64,000 nt of DNA from Pseudomonas purpurea (GCF_039908635.1 NZ_CP150918.1:5596001-5660000); one strand, 5' to 3'; counted from the first letter of the stretch, positions 31,140-40,556 are shown. Notes: generated by a model from the letters alone, not told the origin. Numbers and translations: made by a program.

Positions 31140-31772
31140 ATGCTCCAACAATTTCTTCAGGATTTCGGCTACTTCGCCCTTTTTCTCGGCACGTTCTTCG
31201 AAGGCGAAACCATTCTGGTTCTCGCAGGCTTCCTCGCGTTCCGCGGATACATGGATATCAACCTGGTGGTGGTCGTGGCGTTCTTCGGCAGTTATGCCGG
31301 CGATCAGCTGTGGTACTTCCTTGGGCGCAAACATGGCCGCAAGTTGCTGGCGCGCAAACCGCGCTGGCAAATGATGGGTGATCGGGCGCTGGAGCATATC
31401 CGCAAGCACCCGGACATCTGGGTGCTGAGCTTTCGCTTCGTCTATGGCCTGCGCACGGTGATGCCGGTGGCCATCGGCTTGTCGGGGTATCCGCCGGGAC
31501 GTTATCTGTTGCTCAACGGCATCGGTGCCGCGATCTGGGCGGCGGCCCTGGCCGCCGCCGCGTACCACTTCGGTGCGGTGCTCGAAGGCATGCTCGGCAG
31601 CGTCAAGAAGTACGAGCTGTGGGTGCTGGGCGCTTTGCTCGTGCTGGGTTTCTGCCTGTGGTTGCGTCGGCGTTTCAAGAACGCCCGCCTGGCGAAAAAG
31701 ATCTACGAAGACGAGCAGATCCAGATCGCCGAAAAAGCCAAGGGCAGCGAGCCTACGACGCCAGTCGAGTGA
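31140..31772 (+). CDS. DedA-family membrane protein
   Basis: A 210-residue inner-membrane protein, MLQQFLQDFGYFALFLGTFF, with the DedA core GETILVLAGFLAFRG and AGDQLWYFLGRKHGRKLL, then FRFVYGLRTVMPVAIGLSGYP containing the conserved F-R-G and P residues. Members act as lipid flippases or transporters that maintain membrane energetics. Its last 20 bases overlap the tail of the convergent sterol-desaturase gene. Confidence 0.9.
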   Translation: MLQQFLQDFGYFALFLGTFFEGETILVLAGFLAFRGYMDINLVVVVAFFGSYAGDQLWYFLGRKHGRKLLARKPRWQMMGDRALEHIRKHPDIWVLSFRFVYGLRTVMPVAIGLSGYPPGRYLLLNGIGAAIWAAALAAAAYHFGAVLEGMLGSVKKYELWVLGALLVLGFCLWLRRRFKNARLAKKIYEDEQIQIAEKAKGSEPTTPVE

Positions 31773-32988
31773 TGCGGTTGCGGCAGCAGTAAAGCCCGAT
31801 CACGCTGAACAGGCTGTAACTGAGCAGGCCGACCCAGGCCACCGCGCTGGCCGGCCATAACCCGGCCAGCGGCGCCAGCCACACCAGCGGCAGGTTCAGC
31901 GCCAGCCGCAACAGCTCAAGCCTGAACGCCCACGGGCGATTCTCCAACGCCGCGCCCTGCGCAAACAATCCAAAAGCCACCGCTCCCCAGCCCAACACCA
32001 GGGCGGCTGTCGGCAGGCTGTCGGCCAGGTTCATCAGGTAACTGCCCAGCGCGACGTACACCCCGAACTGCAAGGCCACGTACAGTTGCTGCCGGCCATC
32101 CAGCGGCACCTCGAACTTGCGGAACTGGCTCAAGTCCGGCTTGGCCATCGGGTATTTCGCCGCCACGTCCGCCGGCCGCCAACCAGTGCGCATGAACCAG
32201 ATCCGCAGCTTGTCCCAGAGGCTCTCGGCCCGCCGTGCGTCGTTCCAGAGCTGGGCATAAAACTGCATGTTGGCCCACAACGGGTTCCAGCTCGCCAGCG
32301 GCGTGGTCACGCCGAAAATCGCCGGATCGTTGTCGTCTTCTTCCTGATACGTGCCGAACAGGCGATCCCAGACAATGAAAACGCCGCCGTAGTTGCGGTC
32401 CATGTAAAGGGCGTTCTGTGCATGGTGCGCCCGGTGGTTGGACGGCGTGACGAAGAACCACTCGAACCAGCCGAGCTTGGGAATGTGTCGGGTATGCACC
32501 CAGAATTGATACAGCAGATTGAGCGCCGCGACGCTGACGAACACCAGCAGCGGCACGCCGAGCACGGCCATCGGCAAGTAGAAGATCCAGCTCAGCAGAA
32601 ACCCGGTGCTGGTCTGGCGCAACGCGGTGGACAGGTTGTAGTCCTCGCTCTGGTGATGCACCGAGTGGGCGGCCCAGAGAATATTGCGCTCGTGGCCCAT
32701 GCGGTGCAGCCAGTAGTAGCAAAGATCGTAGAGCACGAAGGCAAACACCCAGACCCAGGCACTCTCGGCCGACAGTTCGATCACGGCCAGGTGTTTCAGG
32801 GCAAAGGCGTAGGTGACCAGGCCCACGCCTTTGGTCAACAGGCCCGTGGTGGTCGACAACACGCCCGTGCTGAGGCTGTTGATTGCGTCCGCAAGCCGAT
32901 AATTGCTCACGCCTCGCCAACGGTCGACGATCAGCTCCAGCACAATCAGTACGACGAAAAACGGCACCGCATAGAGAATGAAGTTCAT
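31753..32988 (-). CDS. Fatty acid hydroxylase / sterol desaturase family protein
   Basis: A 411-residue membrane di-iron oxygenase. About four helices (residues 1-115) precede the histidine clusters HRMGHERN, AAHSVHHQSEDYN, HTRHIP and HRAHHAQN that bind two irons. After the catalytic domain (to about 255) comes a helical C-terminal membrane part of some four helices (about 300-405), so it is longer than the minimal family. Substrate is unknown; bacterial members act on lipids such as carotenoids or sphingolipid-like chains. Confidence 0.88.
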   Translation of the reverse strand: MNFILYAVPFFVVLIVLELIVDRWRGVSNYRLADAINSLSTGVLSTTTGLLTKGVGLVTYAFALKHLAVIELSAESAWVWVFAFVLYDLCYYWLHRMGHERNILWAAHSVHHQSEDYNLSTALRQTSTGFLLSWIFYLPMAVLGVPLLVFVSVAALNLLYQFWVHTRHIPKLGWFEWFFVTPSNHRAHHAQNALYMDRNYGGVFIVWDRLFGTYQEEDDNDPAIFGVTTPLASWNPLWANMQFYAQLWNDARRAESLWDKLRIWFMRTGWRPADVAAKYPMAKPDLSQFRKFEVPLDGRQQLYVALQFGVYVALGSYLMNLADSLPTAALVLGWGAVAFGLFAQGAALENRPWAFRLELLRLALNLPLVWLAPLAGLWPASAVAWVGLLSYSLFSVIGLYCCRNRITRLAS

Positions 32989-33103
32989 GACGCGACCTGA
33001 TCAGAATCGTTGCCTGAAGATTAGGTGTAGCCGCCCATTAACCCTATGGCAACGAGTGACAAATTAGTGGACATTTAACGCCATGAATCTGGAGAAAAGC
33101 CCC

Positions 33104-33772
33104 ATGAGCAAAAAAATTGCAGTGATCCTTTCCGGCTGTGGCGTCTACGACGGCGCCGAGATCCACGAGAGCGTGATCACCCTGTTGCGCCTGGACCAGC
33201 GCGGTGCGCAGGTCCAGTGCTTTGCCCCCGACATCGCGCAACTGCACGTCATCAATCACCTGAACGGCGAGGCGATGCCCGAGTCGCGCAATGTACTGAT
33301 CGAGTCGGCGCGCATCGCGCGTGGCCAGGTCAAGGACATCCGCGAAGCCAACGCCGAGGACTTCGACGCCCTGATCGTGCCCGGTGGTTTCGGCGCGGCC
33401 AAGAACCTGTCCAGCTTCGCGGTCGAAGGCGCCGGTTGCAGTGTCCAGCCCGATGTCCTGGCCCTGGCAGAAGCCTTCGCCGAGGCCGGCAAACCGGTCG
33501 GCCTGATCTGCATTTCGCCTGCGCTGGCGGCGAAAATCTACGGTCCGGGCGTGGTCTGCACCATCGGCAACGATGCCGACACGGCGGCCGCCATGAGCAA
33601 AATGGGCGCCACCCATGAAACCTGCGCGGTGGGCGACATCGTCGAAGACAAGGCCCGCAAACTGGTCAGCACCCCGGCCTACATGCTGGCGCAATCGATC
33701 AGCGAAGCGGCGTCGGGCATCAACAAACTGGTGGACCGGGTGCTGGAACTGACCCACGAAAACGACGCCTGA
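33104..33772 (+). CDS. elbB: Glyoxalase III-like isoprenoid biosynthesis protein ElbB
   Basis: A 222-residue class I glutamine-amidotransferase-like protein (DJ-1/PfpI superfamily): MSKKIAVILSGCGVYDGAEI, ALIVPGGFGAAKNLSSFAVE and LICISPALAAKIYG with the nucleophile-elbow cysteine. ATG 33104 is preceded by GGAGAAAAG; an ATG seven codons upstream is less likely. E. coli ElbB has weak glyoxalase activity and was linked to isoprenoid synthesis; the true role is unsettled. Confidence 0.92.
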   Translation: MSKKIAVILSGCGVYDGAEIHESVITLLRLDQRGAQVQCFAPDIAQLHVINHLNGEAMPESRNVLIESARIARGQVKDIREANAEDFDALIVPGGFGAAKNLSSFAVEGAGCSVQPDVLALAEAFAEAGKPVGLICISPALAAKIYGPGVVCTIGNDADTAAAMSKMGATHETCAVGDIVEDKARKLVSTPAYMLAQSISEAASGINKLVDRVLELTHENDA

Positions 33773-33794
33773 GCGGCACTCTGTGATGAGCCTT

Positions 33795-33909
33795 TGTGGT
33801 GAGGGAGCTTGCCCCCGCTGGGTTGCGAAGCAGCCCCAAATAATCGGCCAGCCATTGAGATTGTTGTGAGTGCCGCGCACTCAAGCGGGAGCAAGCGCCC
33901 TCGCCTCAG
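33795..33909. repeat. REP pair downstream of elbB
   Basis: Left element GTGGTGAGGGAGCTTGCCCC with CGCTGGGTTGCGAAGC behind it, right element inverted: CAAGCGGGAGCAAGCGCCCT with CGCCTC. Between convergent elbB and the yaiI-like gene. Confidence 0.7.
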
Positions 33910-33923
33910 GGAATGTAATCACC

Positions 33924-34379
33924 TCAGGGTTTTCGGGTCAGCCGGGTCAGTATCCGGTCCAGCGAATTGGCGAATGCCTGCTTCTCGCGTTCGCCAAACG
34001 GCGCGGGGCCGCCGCCCATCTGGCCCTGCTCACGCAGGTCGGTGAACAGGTTCCGCACGGCCAGGCGATCACCCATGTTCTGCGCATCGAACTCCTTGCC
34101 CCGAGGGTCCAGCGCCGCCACGCCCTTCTTCACCAGACGATCCGCCAACGGCACGTCGCTGCAAATCACCAGTTCACCTGGCACCGCGTGTTCCACCAGG
34201 TAATCGTCGGCAGCGTCCGGGCCACTGGGCACCACGATCAGCTTCACCAGGGCCAGACCCGGTTTGATCTGCGGCTGACCGGCCACCAGCACCACTTCAA
34301 ACTGGCGCTTGAGGGCGAATTTCACCACCAGATCCTTCGCCGCCCGAGGGCAGGCGTCGGCATCGATCCAGACACGCAT
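33924..34379 (-). CDS. UPF0178 / DUF188 (YaiI) family protein
   Basis: ATG 34379 gives 151 residues opening MRVWIDADACPRAAKDLVVK, with DAADDYLVEHAVPGELVICS and DVPLADRLVKKG: the NYN/PIN-like nuclease fold with conserved aspartates (IDADACP, AADD, SDVPLAD). Probably a metal-dependent RNA nuclease, but no activity is established. Convergent with elbB. Confidence 0.92.
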   Translation of the reverse strand: MRVWIDADACPRAAKDLVVKFALKRQFEVVLVAGQPQIKPGLALVKLIVVPSGPDAADDYLVEHAVPGELVICSDVPLADRLVKKGVAALDPRGKEFDAQNMGDRLAVRNLFTDLREQGQMGGGPAPFGEREKQAFANSLDRILTRLTRKP

Positions 34380-34400
34380 CGTGTTTCCCTCTTCTGAAAG

Positions 34401-34454
34401 CATCGCGAGCAGGTTTTACGCAATCCGGTGGGCGCGAGCCTGCTCGCGATTGTG
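34401..34454. repeat. REP pair between the FTR1 and DUF188 genes
   Basis: CATCGCGAGCAGG and, inverted, GCGCGAGCCTGCTCGCGAT. The palindromic core GCGAGC-AGG...CCTGCTCGC can fold as a hairpin. Confidence 0.65.
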
Positions 34455-34471
34455 AGCGCCGCGAATGCCGT

Positions 34472-36370
34472 TCAGGAAACCGACACCCGCCGCTTCTCGG
34501 CCATGCGACTGCGGCTGTACAGCACGATGATCGCCATGATCGCCACTGCCTGCGCACTCAACGAATACGCATCAGCGTGAATGCCCAGCCAATCGAAGTC
34601 AAAGAACGGCACCGGGCGGGTGCCGAAGATCCCGGCCTCCTGCAAGGCCTTGACCCCGTGCCCGGCGAACACCACCGACAACGCGCACAGCAATCCGGCG
34701 TTGATGCCGAAAAACAGCGCCAGCGGCAGTTTCGCCGAACCGCGCAAGATCACCCAGGCCAGGCCGATCAACAGCACCAGCGCCGTCGCGCCCCCGGCCA
34801 GCACCGCGTTGTGCCCCGCTGGGCCCGCCTGCAACCACAGGGTTTCGTAAAACAGGATCACTTCGAACAGTTCCCGGTAAACCGAGAAGAACGCCAGGAT
34901 CGCGAAGCCAAACCGCCCGCCACCGCTGACCAGGCTGCTCTTGATGTAGTCCTGCCAGGCCGCCGCGTGACGGCGGTCGTGCATCCACACCCCGAGCCAC
35001 AGCACCATGACACTGGCAAACAACGCCGTGCAGCCTTCGAGCAACTCACGCTGGGCGCCGCTGACGTCGATCACATACGCCGCCAGCGCCCAGGTGCCCA
35101 ACCCGGCCAGCAACGCCAGGCCCCAGCCGATGTTGACGCTGCGCACCGCCGACTGCTGGCCGGTGTTGCGCAGGAACGCCAGAATCGCCGCCAGCACCAG
35201 AATCGCTTCCAGGCCTTCGCGCAGCAGAATCAGCAAACCGGAGATGTAACTCAGGGACCAGCTCAGCCCGTCGCTGCCCAGTAACCCTGCGGATTCTTTC
35301 AACTTGGCCTTGGCAATTTCCAAACGCTGCTCGACCTGAGCGACCGGCAACCCGTCCTGCAACGACTGACGGTAAGCCATGAGGGATTTTTCGGTGTCTT
35401 TGCGCACGTTGGCGTCGACGTTATCCAGGGAGCTTTCGACCAGTTCGAAACCTTCCAGATATGCCGCGACCGACAAGTCGTAGGCCTGATCGTGCTCACC
35501 GGCACGGTACGCGGCGAGGCTCTTGTCCAGGGTCGCGGCGGTGTAATCGAGCAACTGCGCCGGGCCACGCTTGACCTGCGGCGGTTGCGCACGCTGGGCG
35601 CGGAAAGTGGCCGCGGCGGCAGGACCTTCAGCCGCCAGCACTTCGGCCGGGGTCTGACGGGCCAGATCGGCCAGGTTGTAGCTCTTTTCGCTTTTCGCGG
35701 CGGCCGGGTCGGCGCTGAAGCTGGCGATGTAGGTCGCCAGGTCCCAACGCTGACGGTCATCCAGCTGATCGGCGAAGGACGGCATGTCGGTGCCCTCGAC
35801 GCCCAACCCCAAGGTGCTGTAGATCGCGTAGAGGCTCAGGCGGTCCTGATGCGCAACATCGCGCAGGTCCGACGGCGGTGGCGTCAGGCCCACGCCGGCC
35901 GGGCCATCGCCGGCGCCGGTGGTGCCGTGACACACCGAGCAATGCTGGGCGAAAAGCGGCGCGCCGCGCGTCGGGTCCGGGGTGATGATCGGCGCCTGGC
36001 TGACTTCATACGCCACCGCCAGTTTCGCCCCCAACTGCCGCGCCTGACGGGCCACACTTGCACCGTCCTTCCGCTGGCTGACGGCCTCACGCAAACTCGC
36101 CACTCCCTGCTCCAGCTCAGCCTTCTGCGGCTTGGCCGGCAACGCGGCGATCAAACCGTGCAGTGCCTTGAGAAACTCCAGCTGCTCGCGGTACTCGTCC
36201 GCATCCAGCACCTGACCCGCCTCGACCGTCGCCGGGTAATCGGCGCCGATGTAGTCCAGCAGGTGCAATGCTTGAGGAGCGCCTTCCACGGTGTCGGCGA
36301 GCAGGTTGAAACTGCACAGCGCAAACAACGGGAAGACCAGCCAGGCCAGGAAACGGGACGGGGCAGTCAT
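34472..36370 (-). CDS. Cytochrome c / FTR1-family iron permease fusion
   Basis: A 632-residue protein. A signal peptide (LAWLVFPLFALCSFNLLADT) is followed by a helical region, a class I cytochrome c domain (about 130-225) with haem motif CSVCHG and axial Met in DMPSFADQL, a linker, then an FTR1 permease (about 380-625) with seven helices. The two iron-passage motifs are LREGLEAILVLAAIL and YRELFEVILFYETL (REGLE and RELFE). It probably imports ferric iron after haem-linked oxidation of ferrous iron, an EfeUO-like scheme in one chain. I see no clear Fur box in the 150 bases upstream. Confidence 0.9.
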   Translation of the reverse strand: MTAPSRFLAWLVFPLFALCSFNLLADTVEGAPQALHLLDYIGADYPATVEAGQVLDADEYREQLEFLKALHGLIAALPAKPQKAELEQGVASLREAVSQRKDGASVARQARQLGAKLAVAYEVSQAPIITPDPTRGAPLFAQHCSVCHGTTGAGDGPAGVGLTPPPSDLRDVAHQDRLSLYAIYSTLGLGVEGTDMPSFADQLDDRQRWDLATYIASFSADPAAAKSEKSYNLADLARQTPAEVLAAEGPAAAATFRAQRAQPPQVKRGPAQLLDYTAATLDKSLAAYRAGEHDQAYDLSVAAYLEGFELVESSLDNVDANVRKDTEKSLMAYRQSLQDGLPVAQVEQRLEIAKAKLKESAGLLGSDGLSWSLSYISGLLILLREGLEAILVLAAILAFLRNTGQQSAVRSVNIGWGLALLAGLGTWALAAYVIDVSGAQRELLEGCTALFASVMVLWLGVWMHDRRHAAAWQDYIKSSLVSGGGRFGFAILAFFSVYRELFEVILFYETLWLQAGPAGHNAVLAGGATALVLLIGLAWVILRGSAKLPLALFFGINAGLLCALSVVFAGHGVKALQEAGIFGTRPVPFFDFDWLGIHADAYSLSAQAVAIMAIIVLYSRSRMAEKRRVSVS

Positions 36371-36477
36371 GAATGAATCTCAATTGGAAATACGAAGTAA
36401 CACATTGTTCACTTCCAATGACTTTCGCTCAAGCTTTGTTGTGTTTCACGCGATATTACCCGGCCAGTATCCAGGCC

Positions 36478-36483
36478 TATAAT
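36478..36483 (+). promoter_or_regulatory. -10 element of the first COG3014-like gene
   Basis: TATAAT, followed by CCGCCCCCATTG, 42 bases upstream of the ATG at 36525. The -35 is not clear. A similar TATAAT precedes the second paralogue. Confidence 0.45.
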
Positions 36484-36524
36484 CCGCCCCCATTGCCGCC
36501 TCGCCCAAGGAAGAATTCTGCGCC

Positions 36525-37931
36525 ATGGCCATCAGCTTTCGTCTGTTAGTGCTGCTCGTTGCATCCTTGCTGCTGAATGCCTGCGCGGCCTATCGCAACT
36601 ATGACCTGGAGCTTGCGCAAACCAATGCCCAGTTGATTTCAGGCAACGTCGATGGCGCCTTGTACCTGCTGGAACGCAACAACCCGTGGGACGACAAGGA
36701 CCTGCTCTACTACTTCGAGAAGGGTGAAGTGCTGCGCACCCGAGGCGATCTGGCCGACAGTCAGATCGCGTGGCGCAGCGCTGACCGGATCGTGTTCCAG
36801 TGGGAGGAAACCGTCCGGTCCGGCACGGTGAAATTTCTCTCCCGGCTCGGCACGGAGCTGGGCACGATGATCATCAACGACAAGTTGCGCCGCTACGAAG
36901 GCTATGACTATGAAAAGGTCATGCTGACCACGCAAATGGCCCTCAACCAGTTGGCGATGAACGACTTCGACGGCGCCCGCGCCGACATCAAGAAAACCCA
37001 TGAGCGCGAAGCACTGATTGCCCGCTTGCGGGAAACGGAATACGAGCGACTCGAAGCCCAAGCCAAGGCCCAGGGCATTGCCGTACGCTACAAGGACCTT
37101 CAGGGCTACCCGGTGACAACCCTTGATGCGCCGCAGGTGATCGAGCTGAAAAACGGTTATCAGAGCGCATTCAGCCATTACCTGGCTGGTTTCACCTACG
37201 AAGCGCTCGGCGAACGGGACCTCGCCGCACCCGGCTACCGGCAGGCCATCGAGCTTCGCCCCAACATGCCGTTTCTCGAACAGGCATTGCGCAACCTCGA
37301 CAAACCCTCCGGCAAGGCCGACGAAAGTGAGGTGCTGATCATCGTGCAAAGCGGCCTGGCGCCGGCCCGCAGCTCGGTTCGGGTGCCGTTTCCGGTACGG
37401 CTGAACGACAACCTGGTGATTGTGTCGACGGTGTCCTTTCCAGTGATGGTGCCCGACACCTCCACAGCGGCCTTCAACACAATCACCGTGGATGGCCGCA
37501 AACAGACCCTGACCTCGCTCAACAGCATCACTGACATGTCGCTGCGCACCCTGCGCGACGACATGCCGGGGATCATCCAGCGGGCCGCGTTCCGCGCCAA
37601 CCTGGATGCCATTCGCCAAGCCGAAGACAACAAGCGCGACCCGGCCCACGCCTCGCTGGTCAGCACCCGCGTCGACCCGTTCGAAGAAGCTGATACACGC
37701 ACCTGGCGCACCTTGCCGGACACCACGCTGGTGGCGCGCATGCGCCTCAAGAAAGGCGAGCATCGCCTGAGCCTGCCGAACGCACCGGGCATGGCGCCGA
37801 TCAGGGTTCGCATCGACCAGAACCATCAAGTCGTCAGCCTGCGAGCCTTGGGCAACCAGGTGTTCATCAGCGACGCTGCTGTCTGGAGCCCGTCGAAGGG
37901 CGAAACCGAAACCGTTTCCAGCCTCAAGTAA
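36525..37931 (+). CDS. COG3014-like outer-membrane lipoprotein, paralogue 1
   Basis: A 468-residue predicted lipoprotein: lipobox LLLNAC with Cys at residue 20 after a hydrophobic leader. The mature part starts YRNYDLELAQTNAQLISGNV, then TPR-like helices (DDKDLLYYFEKGEVLRTRGD; DFDGARADIKKTHEREALIA; SAFSHYLAGFTYEALGERDL) and, after about residue 260, a beta-rich domain. The residue after Cys is Ala, compatible with outer-membrane sorting. It is about half identical by eye to the next gene over its whole length. Function unknown; neighbours place it in cell-envelope biology. Confidence 0.85.
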   Translation: MAISFRLLVLLVASLLLNACAAYRNYDLELAQTNAQLISGNVDGALYLLERNNPWDDKDLLYYFEKGEVLRTRGDLADSQIAWRSADRIVFQWEETVRSGTVKFLSRLGTELGTMIINDKLRRYEGYDYEKVMLTTQMALNQLAMNDFDGARADIKKTHEREALIARLRETEYERLEAQAKAQGIAVRYKDLQGYPVTTLDAPQVIELKNGYQSAFSHYLAGFTYEALGERDLAAPGYRQAIELRPNMPFLEQALRNLDKPSGKADESEVLIIVQSGLAPARSSVRVPFPVRLNDNLVIVSTVSFPVMVPDTSTAAFNTITVDGRKQTLTSLNSITDMSLRTLRDDMPGIIQRAAFRANLDAIRQAEDNKRDPAHASLVSTRVDPFEEADTRTWRTLPDTTLVARMRLKKGEHRLSLPNAPGMAPIRVRIDQNHQVVSLRALGNQVFISDAAVWSPSKGETETVSSLK

Positions 37932-37991
37932 ATACTGGCACACCCCGTAAATACGGAGCTAAAAAGCCATTACATAGCCATTATCCGCCGC

Positions 37992-37997
37992 TATAAT
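37992..37997 (+). promoter_or_regulatory. -10 element of the second COG3014-like gene and downstream operon
   Basis: TATAAT followed by GCCGCGCC in the 207-base gap between the paralogues. It suggests the second paralogue and the three following genes have their own promoter. The -35 is weak. Confidence 0.4.
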
Positions 37998-38138
37998 GCC
38001 GCGCCCTCGCTATCGCGATACGGCATTTAAGCTCCTCTTTTTATGAGGATTTGGCAGGGTAGCCACACGTCCTGTCGATTGGTCCCTCCAGCCCGACCAG
38101 CACGAAAGGCTGTCTCAATCAGGGAAGAAGTACCCCCT

Positions 38139-39536
38139 ATGGCATCCCGCGCCCTCACCACGATCGCCCTCAGCGCCGTCACCCTACTGGCTGGATGTTC
38201 GGCCTTTCGCAGCTACGACTCCGAGCTGCAGGAAACCAATCAGCACTTGGCCAGCGGCAACGTCGATGCTGCGCTGACCCTGCTGGAAAAGAACAACACC
38301 AGCCCGGACAAAGACCTGCTCTATTACTTCGAGAAAGGTGAACTGCTGCGCGCCAAAGGCGACCTGAGCGGCAGCCAGGCTGCGTGGAGAAGCGCGGACC
38401 AGGTGGTCGGCGCCTGGGAAGATTCGGTCAAGCTGGACACCGACAAGTACCTGGCCCAGTTCGGCAGCTTCCTGGTCAACGACAAGGTTCGCCGCTACGA
38501 AGGCTATGACTACGAAAAAGTCATGCTGACCACGCAAATGGCCCTCAACCTGCTGGCCACCAATGACTTCGAAGGCGCCCGCACCGAGATCAAGAAGACC
38601 CACGAACGTGAGGCCGTGATCGCCGAGTTGCGCGACAAGGAATACCTCAAGCAGGAAGACGAGGCCGAGAAAGAAGGCGTCAAGACCGAGTACAAGGACC
38701 TGCAGGGTTACCCGGTCGCCAGCCTCGACGCGCCGGAAGTGGTGGGCCTGAAAAACAGCTACCAGAGTGCGTTCAGCCATTACCTGTCGGGTTTCGTCTA
38801 TGAAGCCCTGGGTGAAAAAGGCCTGGCCGCGCCGGGTTATCGCAAGGCTGCCGAGCTGCGCCCTAACACCCCGCTGCTTGAGCAAGCGCTGCTGAACCTC
38901 GACAAACCGTCGGGCAAGAACGAAGAAAGCGACATCCTGATCGTGGTGCAAAGCGGCCTGGCGCCGTCTCGCGACTCCATTCGCGTGCCGTTGCCATTGC
39001 CGATCAGCGGTAACCTCGTCATCACCCCGCTGTCGTTCCCGATCATCAAGCCAGACACCTCGACCGCGATGTTTGCGCAGATCGGTGTCGACGGTCAGCA
39101 ACTGAACCTGACCCAGCTCAACAGCACCACCGCCATGTCGCGCCGCGCCCTGCGTGACGACATGCCCGGCATCATCCTGCGCACCACCGTGCGTGCCGTG
39201 AGCCGTGCCGTGGCCCAGAAAAAGATCAACGAAACCAACCCGCTGGCCGGCCTGGCGGTCGGTATTACTTCAGCTGTGATGGAAGGTGCCGATACCCGTA
39301 CCTGGCGCACCCTTCCAGACAACACCCAAGTGGTGCGTCTGCGCCTGGCCAAGGGCGAGCACCAGTTGAGCCTGCCGAACGTCGTGGGTGGCTCGCGTGT
39401 GACCATCACTGTCGACCAGCGTTATCAGGTCATCAGCCTGCGTACCGTGGGTCACCAGGTGTTTGCCAGCGGTCTGGCGGCACACGTGATCCCGAGTGCC
39501 AACCCAACGGCCGTGGCCAGCCTCAAACAACCTTAA
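38139..39536 (+). CDS. COG3014-like outer-membrane lipoprotein, paralogue 2
   Basis: ATG 38139 (MASRALTTIALSAVTLLAGC) gives 465 residues with lipobox LLAGC; an earlier in-frame ATG at 38043 would hide the signal sequence. Same architecture as paralogue 1: SYDSELQETNQHLASGNVDA, DKDLLYYFEKGELLRAKGDL, YEGYDYEKVMLTTQMALNLL and the beta-rich half with NILIVVQSGLAPS-like segment. It has an extra stretch (AVAQKKINETNPLAGLAVGI) near residue 360. It is 15 bases upstream of the YcfL-like gene, so it heads that operon. Confidence 0.87.
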   Translation: MASRALTTIALSAVTLLAGCSAFRSYDSELQETNQHLASGNVDAALTLLEKNNTSPDKDLLYYFEKGELLRAKGDLSGSQAAWRSADQVVGAWEDSVKLDTDKYLAQFGSFLVNDKVRRYEGYDYEKVMLTTQMALNLLATNDFEGARTEIKKTHEREAVIAELRDKEYLKQEDEAEKEGVKTEYKDLQGYPVASLDAPEVVGLKNSYQSAFSHYLSGFVYEALGEKGLAAPGYRKAAELRPNTPLLEQALLNLDKPSGKNEESDILIVVQSGLAPSRDSIRVPLPLPISGNLVITPLSFPIIKPDTSTAMFAQIGVDGQQLNLTQLNSTTAMSRRALRDDMPGIILRTTVRAVSRAVAQKKINETNPLAGLAVGITSAVMEGADTRTWRTLPDNTQVVRLRLAKGEHQLSLPNVVGGSRVTITVDQRYQVISLRTVGHQVFASGLAAHVIPSANPTAVASLKQP

Positions 39537-39551
39537 GAACGGAGTCTTTAC

Positions 39552-39923
39552 ATGCGCTTCAAACTCATCGCTGTTGCCGCCGTGGCCTTGCTGGCCGGTT
39601 GCGCCACCCCTGCGCCACCGGAACCAGGCAGTGCCGCGAGCAAAGTCGTGTCCATGGGCAAGGTCAAGAACATCGTGGTCGGCGCCATGCGCGTGGCCCG
39701 CGAAAACGGGTTCATGACGGTCAACGTGCAGCTGAGCAACACCAGCTACACCAACAAGACCATGTTCTACCGCTTCGCCTGGCTGGGGCCTGAAGGTTTC
39801 CCGGTCGCCGAAGAAGAGAGCTGGAAAACCCTGACCCTGTACGGCGCACAAACCAGCTTCCTGCCGGCCATTGCTCCGACCCCCAAGGCCATGGATTTCC
39901 GCCTCGAAATCAAGACACCTTAA
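39552..39923 (+). CDS. YcfL-family (DUF1425) lipoprotein
   Basis: A 123-residue lipoprotein, MRFKLIAVAAVALLAGCATP, with lipobox LLAGC. The mature domain contains NVQLSNTSYTNKTMFYRFAW and LGPEGFPVAEEESWKTLTLY, the immunoglobulin-like DUF1425 fold of E. coli YcfL. In E. coli ycfL lies directly before lpoB, the same order as here. Role unproven. Confidence 0.88.
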   Translation: MRFKLIAVAAVALLAGCATPAPPEPGSAASKVVSMGKVKNIVVGAMRVARENGFMTVNVQLSNTSYTNKTMFYRFAWLGPEGFPVAEEESWKTLTLYGAQTSFLPAIAPTPKAMDFRLEIKTP

Positions 39924-39962
39924 GCCCGACACCCTATTCGTTCAGTTTTAGAGAGCATTCCC

Positions 39963-40553
39963 ATGTTTGTACGTTTTTCGTTCCTCGCCGTGGTAGCCCT
40001 TCTGGCCAGCGGTTGCGCCAACAACAACTCGCCGGTTCTGGGCGGGAAAAACATCGGTTACGGCGACAGCAAGGCTGTTGAGCTGGTCACCAACGAGTTC
40101 GGCTCCACCGACCTGCAAATGATTGCTGAGTCCATGACCCGCTCCCTGGCCCAGTCCGGCATTCTGCAGGGCCGTCCGGTGGTTCAGGTCTACGACGTGA
40201 AGAACAAGACCAGCGAATACATCGACACGCGTGAAATCACCACCAGCATCAAGACCCAACTGATGAAGTCCGGCACTGCCCGCTTCGCCAGCGACAACAC
40301 CGCCATGCAGAGCCAGGTTGACCAGCTCAAGCTGCAAAACCAGAGCGGCCTGTACAAGAAAGGCACCGTGGCCAAGACCGGCAACATGATCGCTGCCAAA
40401 TATCGCCTGGAAGGTTCGATCAGCTCGATCGTCAAGCGCAGCAGCGATTACAAGGACGTCTTCTACAAATTCAGCCTGCAATTGATCGACGTTGAAAGCG
40501 GTCTGGCCGAGTGGATGGACGAGAAAGAGATCCGCAAAACCACGGAGCGTTAA
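39963..40553 (+). CDS. LpoB-like lipoprotein (penicillin-binding protein activator family)
   Basis: A 196-residue lipoprotein (FLAVVALLASGCANNNS). The mature part GYGDSKAVELVTNEFGSTDL, KTSEYIDTREITTSIKTQLM, and MIAAKYRLEGSISSIVKRSS matches the LpoB/TolB-N-like fold. In E. coli LpoB activates PBP1b from the outer membrane. Pseudomonads are reported to use the unrelated LpoP for PBP1b, so whether this protein activates a synthase is open. It lacks LpoB's long proline-rich linker before the globular domain. Confidence 0.82.
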   Translation: MFVRFSFLAVVALLASGCANNNSPVLGGKNIGYGDSKAVELVTNEFGSTDLQMIAESMTRSLAQSGILQGRPVVQVYDVKNKTSEYIDTREITTSIKTQLMKSGTARFASDNTAMQSQVDQLKLQNQSGLYKKGTVAKTGNMIAAKYRLEGSISSIVKRSSDYKDVFYKFSLQLIDVESGLAEWMDEKEIRKTTER

Positions 40554-40556
40554 TCA

